This document shows positions 8,510-17,700 of a DNA stretch of 64,000 nucleotides, in pieces. A model generated the notes under the pieces. The model had not been told where the DNA came from and made no database searches. It saw nothing but the letters and a program-made list of their open reading frames with translations. The first letter of the stretch is position 1. The number at the start of each line of letters is the position of its first letter. The DNA comes from JBPYFK01 sp051984675 (GTDB lineage Bacteria > Actinomycetota > Actinomycetes > Mycobacteriales > Pseudonocardiaceae), in assembly GCA_051984675.1 (NCBI GenBank), contig JBPYFK010000167.1, positions 93,515-157,514 of the forward strand. Reading direction: 5' to 3'. The position numbers and the translations under genes were made by a program.

Positions 8510-9526
8510 GTGCACGACGGCAGCGGCCGGATAGTGGTGCAGGAACTCAGTAAGAACTTCGGGCCGGTGCAGGCGGTCCAGAACCTCAGCTTCACCGTGG
8601 AGCCCGGGTCGGTCACCGGGTTCCTCGGCCCTAACGGCTCCGGCAAGACCACCACGCTGCGGATGCTGCTGGGCCTGGTGACGCCGACTACCGGCACCGC
8701 CACTATCAACGGCCTCCCTTTTCACAAACTGACCAACCCGGCGTCCGTGGTGGGTGCCGTGCTGGAGGCGCAGGGCTTCCACCCCGGGCGGACCGGACGC
8801 AACCACCTGCTCTGCTACGCGGCCGCGATGAACATCCCGGACGAGCAGGTCGACCGGGTGCTCGAACTCGTCGGCCTGACCAGTGCCGCCAACCGCAAGT
8901 CCCGGGGCTACTCGCTGGGTATGCGCCAGCGGCTCGCGCTGGCGACGGCGTTGCTGGGTGACCCGCAGGTGCTGGTGCTGGACGAACCGGCCAACGGCCT
9001 GGACCCGGAAGGCATCGCGTGGCTGCGCAGCTTCCTGCAGTCGTTCGCGGCCACCGGGCGCACCGTGCTGGTGTCCAGCCACCTGCTCCGCGAGATGGAG
9101 CACACGGTGGATCACGTGGTGATCGTCAGCCGTGGGCAGTGCGTGTACAACGGCAACCTTGACGAGCTGCGGGCGTCCCAGCGTTCCCGCGTGCTGGTGC
9201 AGGCCGCTGATCCGAGCAAGCTGGTCAGCGCCCTGCAGGAGGACGGCCTGCAGGCTGAGTACCTCCCGGACGGCACGCTCGCCGTCACCGGCGCGGACGC
9301 CCGGACAGTCGCCGACCTCGCCTTGCGGGCCGGGGTGGCGCTCTACCGGGTCGAGGACGAGAACGCGGATCTGGAGCAGATGTTCTTCCAGCTCACCTCC
9401 GGGCAGTACACCGGTAGCCAGTACCAAGCCAGCGTGGGACAGGCCGGTGCCAGCGGATCGCAGCAGGCGGCCGCCCCCGCTGGAGGGCAGCAGGGCAGCA
9501 ACGACAACCCGGGAGGTGGCGCCTGA
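8510..9526 (+). CDS. ABC transporter ATP-binding protein
   Basis: The 338-residue ATPase subunit of an ABC-2 type exporter. Walker A GPNGSGKT lies at 40-47, followed by the signature-region SLGMRQR and Walker B VLVLDEPANGLD with its catalytic glutamate, then the H-loop (SSHLLREMEH). The last 30 residues are Gln/Gly/Ala-rich and unstructured. GTG at 8510 is chosen for the GGAGGAG just upstream. The stop overlaps the start of the permease gene (TGATG), indicating translational coupling. The substrate is unknown; this class includes antibiotic self-resistance and lantibiotic immunity exporters. Confidence 0.92.
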   Translation: MHDGSGRIVVQELSKNFGPVQAVQNLSFTVEPGSVTGFLGPNGSGKTTTLRMLLGLVTPTTGTATINGLPFHKLTNPASVVGAVLEAQGFHPGRTGRNHLLCYAAAMNIPDEQVDRVLELVGLTSAANRKSRGYSLGMRQRLALATALLGDPQVLVLDEPANGLDPEGIAWLRSFLQSFAATGRTVLVSSHLLREMEHTVDHVVIVSRGQCVYNGNLDELRASQRSRVLVQAADPSKLVSALQEDGLQAEYLPDGTLAVTGADARTVADLALRAGVALYRVEDENADLEQMFFQLTSGQYTGSQYQASVGQAGASGSQQAAAPAGGQQGSNDNPGGGA

Positions 9527-10371
9527 TGGGCGGGCTGGTCAAAGCAGAGTTCCGCAAGGTGCTCACCACCCACCTGTGGTGGGCGCTGCTGATCCCGGTC
9601 GCGGTGATCAGCTTCAGCGCCGGCTGGGCGGGCACCGCGGTGGGCTCGCTGGGGTCGTTGCAGGCCGAGCTCGGCAAACCGCTGCCGCTGGGGTTGCTGA
9701 CGGTGTCGCTGTCGACGAACTTCTGCACCATCTTCGCGGCGATCTTCGGTGTGATCGCGATGTCCGGGGAGTACCGGCACAAGAGCATCACCACCACCTA
9801 CCTGACCGGCAGCCCTCGCGGGGCGGTACTCGGCGCGAAGCTCATCGCCTACACCAACATGGGGCTGGTGTTCGGCCTGGTCAACGTGCTGTTCGCCAGC
9901 CTGGGCGGGCTGATCGGAGCGGGCAGCAACGGCTTCGGCAACGCCGGTGACTGGTTCGCCGTGGGCGCGGCGGGCGTGCTGGCCATGGTCCTGTGGACCC
10001 TGTTCGGGGTCGGGTTCGGCGCGTTGCTGACCAACGCGGTCGCGTCGATCGTCGTGCTGCTGGTCTACACGCTGATGGTCGAGGGCGTGGTCTCGCTGAT
10101 GCTGCGATACCAGGGCTGGGAGGCTGTCCCGCCGTACCTGCCGAACGCCTCCGGCGGCGGTATCGTCTCGAACCTGTCGGTTCCGATCTTCATGCAGGAA
10201 CTGGCCGGGCCGAGCCAGCCGGTGCCCAAGGACGCCTACGACGCGGTGCACGGGCTCATCGGCGGCAGCTACGGCCACCCCTGGTGGGCGAGCATGCTGA
10301 CCTTCGCCGGTTACGCCGCCGCGCTGATCGTGGCGGGGTGGCTGGTGGGACGCCAGCGCGACATCACGTAG
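9526..10371 (+). CDS. ABC-2 type transporter permease
   Basis: A 281-residue integral membrane subunit with six predicted helices. The first is at about 20-42 (WWALLIPVAVISFSAGWAG), and strongly hydrophobic stretches follow near 60, 110, 150, 175 and 255. The cytosolic MSGEYRHKSITTTYL segment between helices 2 and 3 is typical of ABC-2 permeases that couple to the partner ATPase. Its start overlaps the ATPase stop by one base, and a terminator follows, so the two genes form a complete operon. Confidence 0.9.
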   Translation: MGGLVKAEFRKVLTTHLWWALLIPVAVISFSAGWAGTAVGSLGSLQAELGKPLPLGLLTVSLSTNFCTIFAAIFGVIAMSGEYRHKSITTTYLTGSPRGAVLGAKLIAYTNMGLVFGLVNVLFASLGGLIGAGSNGFGNAGDWFAVGAAGVLAMVLWTLFGVGFGALLTNAVASIVVLLVYTLMVEGVVSLMLRYQGWEAVPPYLPNASGGGIVSNLSVPIFMQELAGPSQPVPKDAYDAVHGLIGGSYGHPWWASMLTFAGYAAALIVAGWLVGRQRDIT

Positions 10372-10391
10372 CCGCCAGCAGGCACGTTCGT

Positions 10392-10431
10392 GGGGCCGTC
10401 CAGGGTGCGCTCTGGGCGGCCCGGCCTTTTT
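10392..10431 (+). terminator. Terminator after the ABC-2 operon
   Basis: GGGGCCGTCCAG pairs with TCTGGGCGGCCC around a short loop and is followed by GGCCTTTTT, an unusually clear U-tract for this genome. Confidence 0.85.
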
Positions 10432-10512
10432 GGATCATGGACGGCTGTCATCCGCGTCACCGTGGGGCTGGAGAATTCCCCCGGTGTCGGTTCCCCGGCT
10501 TAACCTGTCCTG

Positions 10513-13500
10513 GTGCCCGATTCCGGTCAGCCCAGGACCACATCCGGCCACTCCGGCGGGTGGATTCGCCGGCTCTCCGCCGCCTGCTGGCGGCATCCCC
10601 GGTCCGTCGTGCTGGCGCTGGGCGCTTCGATGGTGGCCGTCGGCGCGGAAGCGGCCATCCCGCTGCTGACCAAGATCGGGGTGGATGACGCTGTCGCGCA
10701 TTCCACCGCCCGGTTGTGGTGGGTGGTCGGCGCGCTGCTCGGGCTGGCCCTGTTCCGGTTCGGGGCAGCGTTCGTGCGCCGCTACACCGCCGGCCAGCTG
10801 GCGCTGAGCGTGCAGCACGACCTGCGCCGCGCCGTGTTCGGTTCGGTGCAGCGGCTCGGGGGCGGAAAGCAGGACTCGCTGCGCACCGGCCAGGTCGTCT
10901 CCCGGTCGATTACCGACCTCCAGCTGGTCTACGCCCTGCTGGCCATGCTGCCGCTGTCACTGGGCACAGGGGTGCTCGCCGTGGTCGCGGTCGCCGCGAT
11001 GCTGTGGCTGTCACCCCCGCTGACGGTGATCGCACTGGTCGTCCTACCGCTGATGGCGGTCATCTCCGCCCGCAGCAAGAAGCGCCTCTACCCCGCCACC
11101 TGGTCAGCCCAGCAGCGCGCGGCCGACATCGCCCAGCAGGTCGAGGAAGCCGTCACCGGCGTGCGGATCGTGAAAGGTTTCGGCCAGGAGCGGCGCGAGA
11201 TCGCCCGGTTGGACCGGCGCGCCCGCACGCTGTTCGCCGAACGGCTGCGGTCGGCGCGGATGACGGCGGTGCCCCAGGCGAGCATGGCGGCGCTGCCGGC
11301 CGCCGGCCAGGTCGGCGTGCTGGGGCTCGGCGGGTGGCTCGCGCTCGAGGGACACGTCGGTCTGGGCACGTTCGTCGCGTTCGCGAGCTACGTGACGATG
11401 CTGTCGGGGCCAGCCCGGATGCTGGCGAGCCTGGTCGTGCAGGGCCAGCTCGCCCGGGCCGGGGTGGAACGGATTCACGACCTGATCGACTCGCAGCCCG
11501 AGGTCACGGACGCGCCGGGCGCGGTGAACCTGCCGGACGGGCCACTGGAGGTGCGGCTCGACCGCGTCGGCTTCGGCTACACCCGCGACCAGCCGGTGCT
11601 CAACGGCCTGTCAGTGCGGGTGCGGCCGGGCGAGACGGTGGCGCTGGTCGGATCGGCGGGATCTGGGAAGTCGACGGTGTCGCTGCTGCTGCCCCGCTTC
11701 TACGACGTGCATGCCGGCTCGGTGCGCGTCGGTGGGCTGGATGTCCGCGAGACCAAGCTGGACTCGCTGCGCGCGGCGGTCGGGGTCGTGTTCGAGGAGG
11801 CGTTCCTGTTCTCCGACACGATTCGGGGCAACATCGCCTACGGCCGACCGGACGCTTCCGACGCCGAGGTCATCGCCGCCGCGAAGGCCGCCGAGGCGCA
11901 CGAGTTCGTCACCGCGCTGCCGGACGGCTACGACACCGTCGTCGGGGAGCGCGGGCTGACGCTGTCCGGCGGACAACGCCAGCGGGTCGCGCTGGCCCGC
12001 GCCCTGCTGTCCGACCCCCGGATTCTGGTGCTCGACGACGCGACCTCGGCGATCGACCCGGCGACTGAAGCCGCGATCCACCGCACTCTGCGCGGGGTCA
12101 CCGCGCAGCGCACCACGCTGCTGATCGCGCACCGGCGATCCACGCTCGCGCTCGCCGACCGGATCGCCGTGTTGGACGAGGGTCGCGTCGTCGACTTCGG
12201 CACGCGCGGCGAACTCGAACAGCGTTGCGGCCTGTTCCGGGCGCTACTGGCCGGCGCGGACGACACGATCGACACGCCCTGCGAGAGCACGGCAGCTGCC
12301 GGGGACACGGCGGCCATCGGGGACACGGCGGCCATCGGGGACAGTGCAGGCGGCGGGGTCACCCCGACGTTATGGCCCGAGCCGGACGCCGACGCCGACG
12401 ACGCCTTGGAGCTGCTGGCCCGAGCCCGTTCGGGTGCCGGTTCGGCACCGGACCTCCCGCGCGGGATGCGCCCCGCCGGCGGCCAGCAAGCGACGCCGGC
12501 CCCAGCTGTGCCCTCCGACGACGAGCTGCGCGAGGGGCTGCGCACGCTGCCCCCGGCCAGCGACCGTCCACGCCTGGACGGCGAGGACCCGACCGCGGCT
12601 GATCCGCGGTTCCGGTTGTCCCGACTGTTCCGGCCGATCCGCTGGGGGCTGGGCCTGACGGTGGCGTTCGTCGCCGGGGACGCGCTCACCTCCGTCGCCC
12701 TTCCGTCACTGATCAGGCGGGGTGTGGACGGCGGCGTCACCGCCCACGCGCCCGAGGTCCTGTGGGCGGTGACGGCGGTGGCGGCACTGGTCGTCGCCTT
12801 CGGCTGGTTCGCGGTCTGGCGGCAGACCGTCGTCGCCTCCAGCACCGGCGAGACCCTGCTGTACCTGTTACGCCTGCGCAGCTTCGCGCACCTGCAGCGG
12901 CTCGGGCTGGACTACTACGAACGCGAGCTCGGTGGCCGGATCATGACCCGGATGACCACGGACGTCGACGCACTGTCGACGTTCCTGCAGACCGGGCTGG
13001 CGACCGCGATCGTCAGCGTGCTGACCATCGTCGGGATCGCGATCGCGCTGCTGGTCACCGACGTGTCGCTGGCGCTGGTGGCGCTGGCGGTGCTGCCGCC
13101 GCTGCTGGTGGCCACCGTGATCTTCCGCAAGCTGTCGTCCACCGCCTACGCCGAGGCGCGGGAGAAGGTCAGCACCGTCAACGCCGACATGCAGGAGAAC
13201 GTCTCCGGGCTGCGCATCGCCCAGGCGCACCGCCGGGAGAAGCACTCGGCGCGGGTGTTCGCGCAGCGTAGTGACGCCTACCGGCGTTCCCGGCTGCGCG
13301 CGCAGCGCTACATCGCGACGTACTTCCCGTTCGTGGCGATGCTGTCGGAAGTCGCACAGGCCGTGGTGCTCGGTGTCGGGGCATCCCGGGTCGCTGCCGG
13401 GCAGCTCACCACTGGGGTGCTCGTCGCGTTCCTGCTGTATCTGGGGCTGTTCTTCTCGCCGGTGCAGCAGCTGTCCGGGGTGTTTGACGGCTACCAGCAG

Positions 13501-14361
13501 GCGCGGGTGGGTCTGCGACGCATCGGCGAGCTGCTGCGCACCCCGACCTCGGTGCCCCAGGCGCAGCGTCCCGTCGCGGTTCCCGCACGGCTGCGCGGCG
13601 AGGTCGAGCTGCGCTCGGTGTCGTTCCAGTACCCCGGCACCGACGAACCGGCGGCGCGCAACGTGTCCCTGCGGGTCGCGCCGGGCGAGACGGTGGCGCT
13701 GGTCGGCGCGACCGGCGCCGGCAAGTCCACCCTGATCAAGCTGCTGGCCCGCTTCCACGACGCCACCGCCGGCAGCGTGCGCGTGGACGGCGTGGACGTG
13801 CGCGAGTACGACCTCACGGCGTATCACCACCGGCTCGCCGTCGTACCGCAGGAAGGCCACCTGTTCGACGGTGACGTGGCCAGCAACATCGCCTATGGCC
13901 GCCCGGACGCCAGCGCGGCCGAGATCGAGTCGGCCGCCCACACGGTCGGTGCCCTCCCTGCGATCGCCGCTCTCCCGGGCGGTTTCCGCCACCCGGTCGG
14001 CGAGCGGGGGCGCGGCCTTTCCGCTGGTCAGCGGCAGCTCGTCGCGCTCGCGCGGGCCGAACTGGTCGACCCTGACCTGTTGCTGCTCGACGAGGCCACA
14101 GCCGCGCTCGACCCGGCTACGGAGGCGCTGGTGGTCGCGGCCAGCCAGCGGTTGTCCGCCCAGCGGACGACGTTCGTCGTGGCGCATCGGCTGGCGACCG
14201 CCGCCCGCGCGGACCGGATCGTCGTCGTGGATGGCGGGAGCATCGTGGAGCAGGGCGCGCACGCCGAGCTGCTGGCCGCCGGTGGCTACTACGCCCGGTT
14301 GTGGGCGGCCGGCAGCCCGGACGCGATGTTGACCGACGCGGCCGAAGATCGGGCCAGCTGA
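10513..14361 (+). CDS. Fused two-half ABC exporter (type I, asymmetric)
   Basis: One 1282-residue chain carries two complete ABC exporter halves: membrane domain about 25-330, ATPase about 335-585, a low-complexity linker about 590-690, membrane domain 700-1020 and ATPase 1030-1275. ATPase 1 has Walker A GSAGSGKST, signature LSGGQ and Walker B LVLDDATSAID, where Asp replaces the catalytic Glu. ATPase 2 has GATGAGKST, a variant signature LSAGQ and a normal LLLLDEATAALD. The altered Walker B and altered signature would fall in the same composite site, as in TM287/288-type heterodimers. Fused exporters such as Rv0194 of M. tuberculosis are drug-efflux pumps; the substrate here is unknown. GTG 10513 has no ribosome site, but TAACCT lies six bases before it, suggesting a leaderless mRNA. 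Confidence 0.93.
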   Translation: MPDSGQPRTTSGHSGGWIRRLSAACWRHPRSVVLALGASMVAVGAEAAIPLLTKIGVDDAVAHSTARLWWVVGALLGLALFRFGAAFVRRYTAGQLALSVQHDLRRAVFGSVQRLGGGKQDSLRTGQVVSRSITDLQLVYALLAMLPLSLGTGVLAVVAVAAMLWLSPPLTVIALVVLPLMAVISARSKKRLYPATWSAQQRAADIAQQVEEAVTGVRIVKGFGQERREIARLDRRARTLFAERLRSARMTAVPQASMAALPAAGQVGVLGLGGWLALEGHVGLGTFVAFASYVTMLSGPARMLASLVVQGQLARAGVERIHDLIDSQPEVTDAPGAVNLPDGPLEVRLDRVGFGYTRDQPVLNGLSVRVRPGETVALVGSAGSGKSTVSLLLPRFYDVHAGSVRVGGLDVRETKLDSLRAAVGVVFEEAFLFSDTIRGNIAYGRPDASDAEVIAAAKAAEAHEFVTALPDGYDTVVGERGLTLSGGQRQRVALARALLSDPRILVLDDATSAIDPATEAAIHRTLRGVTAQRTTLLIAHRRSTLALADRIAVLDEGRVVDFGTRGELEQRCGLFRALLAGADDTIDTPCESTAAAGDTAAIGDTAAIGDSAGGGVTPTLWPEPDADADDALELLARARSGAGSAPDLPRGMRPAGGQQATPAPAVPSDDELREGLRTLPPASDRPRLDGEDPTAADPRFRLSRLFRPIRWGLGLTVAFVAGDALTSVALPSLIRRGVDGGVTAHAPEVLWAVTAVAALVVAFGWFAVWRQTVVASSTGETLLYLLRLRSFAHLQRLGLDYYERELGGRIMTRMTTDVDALSTFLQTGLATAIVSVLTIVGIAIALLVTDVSLALVALAVLPPLLVATVIFRKLSSTAYAEAREKVSTVNADMQENVSGLRIAQAHRREKHSARVFAQRSDAYRRSRLRAQRYIATYFPFVAMLSEVAQAVVLGVGASRVAAGQLTTGVLVAFLLYLGLFFSPVQQLSGVFDGYQQARVGLRRIGELLRTPTSVPQAQRPVAVPARLRGEVELRSVSFQYPGTDEPAARNVSLRVAPGETVALVGATGAGKSTLIKLLARFHDATAGSVRVDGVDVREYDLTAYHHRLAVVPQEGHLFDGDVASNIAYGRPDASAAEIESAAHTVGALPAIAALPGGFRHPVGERGRGLSAGQRQLVALARAELVDPDLLLLDEATAALDPATEALVVAASQRLSAQRTTFVVAHRLATAARADRIVVVDGGSIVEQGAHAELLAAGGYYARLWAAGSPDAMLTDAAEDRAS
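12301..12344. repeat. 18-bp tandem repeat in the exporter linker
   Basis: GGGGACACGGCGGCCATC occurs twice in perfect tandem (12301-12318, 12319-12336), followed by a partial third copy. It encodes a repeating GDTAAI peptide in the disordered linker between the two exporter halves. Confidence 0.85.
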
Positions 14362-14794
14362 CGCCCGCGAGGGCTCCGCCCAAGCCGGCCAAGATCACCC
14401 GGAGCGGTGGTGTCGCACGGCACGTTGTGCCCCCGCACAACTCCTGGTGGGACAACTTGTGTGCGCACGACAGAGACCCCGGCCGCCGCACCCTGTTCAA
14501 TGGTCCAAGTCACGCCCTGATCCGCGTGGTTGGGGAAACAGCGACCGCCCGTTCAACGACATCCAGGGCAGCGGAGGGTATCCAAAGGGAGGAGAATGAT
14601 AGTCGTGTAGGCAGCTTTGAACAGAGTCCGAACGGGTTCTGAATCGAAAAACCAGAGCCTTCGGGATCGATCATGTGAGAGAAGTCCCTTGTCGGACGCC
14701 TGTACGGTATGACACGCACACGAATCGGGCAGCTAGCCTGGACGGTTAGTGTGCATGTAAATCACGAGCAGATGGATCGAGGCGAACGCCAGCC
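14362..14794. other. Intergenic region before kgd
   Basis: 433 bases without a credible gene; the short frames here lack family features and normal codon usage. It contains a perfect hairpin, GTTGTGC-CCCC-GCACAAC, at about 14423-14440, which may act as terminator or operator. The kgd promoter lies at its right end. Confidence 0.6.
14710..14739 (+). promoter_or_regulatory. Candidate kgd promoter
   Basis: TGACAC (14710-14715) and TAGCCT (14734-14739) are 18 bases apart, an acceptable main-sigma arrangement. They lie 56 bases before the GTG start. Confidence 0.4.
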
Positions 14795-17700
14795 GTGTCC
14801 AGCAGCAGCCCTGCGTCACAGTTCGGTCCCAACGAGTGGTTGATCGAGGAAATGTATGAGCGGTTCCTCAACGATCCCGCCTCGGTAGACTCGGCGTGGC
14901 ACGAGTTCTTCGCGGACTACAAGCCCGGCCAGGCCGCCAGCGGGCAGCAGACCGTCAGCACTACCGGTGCTTCCCAAGCAGGTTCCGCGAGCGTCTCCGG
15001 TGGCACCACCACCGCCACGACGACTACCCCGGCTCCCTCGACGGCCACTCCGCCGCGAACGACCGGCGACTTCAACGGGCAGGTTCCCACCAGCACGAAC
15101 ACCACCCCGAGCAGCGCCCCGCCGACGGGTACCCAGACCAGTTCTACAGGGCCCACTGCTACCCAGCCCACTGCTACAGGGCCCACTGCTGCAGGGCCCA
15201 CTGCTGCAGGGCCCACTTCTACAGGGCCCACCGACGCAGGCACGACCGCTGCCAAGCCGGCGCCCGCGAAGCCGTCGCCGCAGCAGGCCGCGAAGGCCAC
15301 CCCGGCCAAGGAGGCCCCGACCGCCGGAGACGAGACCGGTGAGCGGCGCCAACAGCTGCGCGGTGCGGGTGCGGCGATCGCCAAGAACATGGAACAGTCG
15401 CTGACCGTGCCGACCGCGACCAGCGTTCGCGCGGTCCCGGCGAAGCTGCTGTTCGACAACCGCATCGTGATCAACAACCACCTGAAGCGCAACAAGGGTG
15501 GCAAGGTGTCGTTCACGCACCTGATCGGCTACGCGCTGATCCAGGCGCTGAAGGACTACCCGAACATGAACCGGCACTACGACGTCGACGACAAGGGCAA
15601 GCCCATCGCCGTCACGCCGGAACACCTCAACCTGGGCCTGGCCATCGACCTGGCGGGCAAGGACGGGTCGCGCAACCTCGTGGTCGCCTCGATCAAGGCG
15701 TGCGAGAACATGTCCTTCTACCAGTTCTGGCAGGCCTACGAGGACATCATCCGCAAGGCCCGCACCGGCGGCCTGACCGCCGACGACTTCGCCGGAACCA
15801 CGATCTCGCTGACCAACCCCGGCCCGAGCGGCACGAACCACTCGGTGCCCCGGCTGACCAAGGGCCAGAGCGCGATCATCGGTGTCGGCGCGATGGACTA
15901 CCCGGCCGAGTTCCAGGGCGCCAGCGAGAAGACCCTGACCGAGATGGGCATCAGCAAGATCGTGACGCTGACGTCCACCTACGACCACCGGGTCATCCAG
16001 GGCGCGGAGTCCGGGGACTTCCTACGCAAGGTCCACGAACTGCTGCTCGGCGAGGACGGGTTCTTCGACGACATCTTCACGTCGCTGCGCATCCCGTACG
16101 AGCCCGTGCGCTGGACGCAGGACATCCCCGAGGGCGCGGTCGACAAGACCGCCCGCGTGCTGGAGCTGATCGACGCCTACCGCACGCGCGGCCACATGAT
16201 GGCCGACATCGACCCGCTGAACTACCGGCAGCGCCGGCACAAGGACCTCGACGTCCTCTCCCATGGGTTAACGCTGTGGGACCTCGACCGCGAGTTCGCC
16301 GTGGGCGGCTTCGCCGGCAAGGAATGGCTGAAGCTGCGCGACGTGCTCGGCGTGCTGCGTGACTCCTACTGCCGCTCGGTCGGCGTGGAGTACATGCACA
16401 TCCTCGCCCCGGACGAGCGCGAGTGGCTGCAGAAGCGGGTGGAGAAGCCGCACGCCAAGCCGGACACTTCGGAGCAGAAGTACATCCTGTCCAAGCTCAA
16501 CGCGGCCGAGGCCTTCGAGACGTTCCTGCAGACCAAGTACGTCGGGCAGAAGCGCTTCTCGCTGGAGGGCGCGGAGACCGTGGTGCCGCTGCTGGACGCG
16601 GTGCTGGACTCCTCGGCGGAGTTCGAGCTCGACGAGGTCGTCATCGGCATGCCGCACCGCGGGCGGCTGAACGTGCTGGCCAACATCGTCGGCAAGCCGA
16701 TCTCGCAGATCTTCCGGGAGTTCGAGGGCAACCTCGACCCGGGGCAGGCGCACGGTTCCGGTGACGTGAAGTACCACCTCGGAGCCGAGGGCAAGTACTT
16801 CCGCATGTTCGGTGACGGTGAGACCAAGGTGTCGCTGACGTCGAACCCGTCGCACCTGGAAGCCGTGGACCCGGTGTTGGAGGGCATCGTCCGCGCCAAG
16901 CAGGACATGCTCGACAAGGGCGAGGAAGGGTTCACCGTCCTGCCCGTCCTGCTGCACGGCGACGCCGCGTTCGCCGGCCAGGGCGTGGTGGCCGAGACGC
17001 TGAACCTGTCGCTGCTGCGCGGCTACCGCACCGGCGGCACGCTGCACGTCATCGTCAACAACCAGGTCGGCTTCACCACCGCCCCGGAGCACGCGCGCTC
17101 CAGCCGGTACTCGACCGACGTGGCGAAGATGATCGGCGCGCCGGTGTTCCACGTCAACGGCGACGACCCGGAGGCGTGTGTCTGGGTGGCCAAGCTCGCC
17201 GTGGAGTACCGGCAGGCGTTCGGCAAGGACGTCGTGATCGACATGGTGTGCTACCGCCGTCGCGGTCACAACGAGGGCGACGACCCGTCGATGACCCAAC
17301 CGGCCATGTACGACGCCATCGATGCCAAGCGCAGCGTGCGCAAGACCTACACCGAGGCGCTGATCGGCCGCGGCGACATTTCCGTCGACGAGGCCGAGAA
17401 GGCGCTCAAGGACTACGCCAACCAGTTGGAGCACGTGTTCAACGAGGTCCGGGAGCTGGAGAAGCACCCGCCGGCACCAAGCCCGTCGGTGGAGTCCGAG
17501 CAGCAGATCCCGGCCAAGCTCGACACGTCGATCTCCTACGACGTGGTCAAGCGGATCGCGGACGCGCACGTGAACCTGCCCGAGGGCTTCACGCCGCACT
17601 CCCGGGTCCGCCCGGTGCTGGAGCGGCGCGCCAAGATGGCCGCCGAGGGCGGCATCGACTGGGCCTTCGGTGAGCTGCTGGCGTTCGGCTCGCTGGTGTT

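Noticed and set aside
14500..14700. tRNA-like GTTCAATGGTCC stretch
   Set aside because: It cannot be extended into a cloverleaf: no matching acceptor stem or anticodon arm is present around it.
15146..15235. CRISPR-like array
   Set aside because: Units are contiguous without spacers, in frame, and encode a linker inside kgd.
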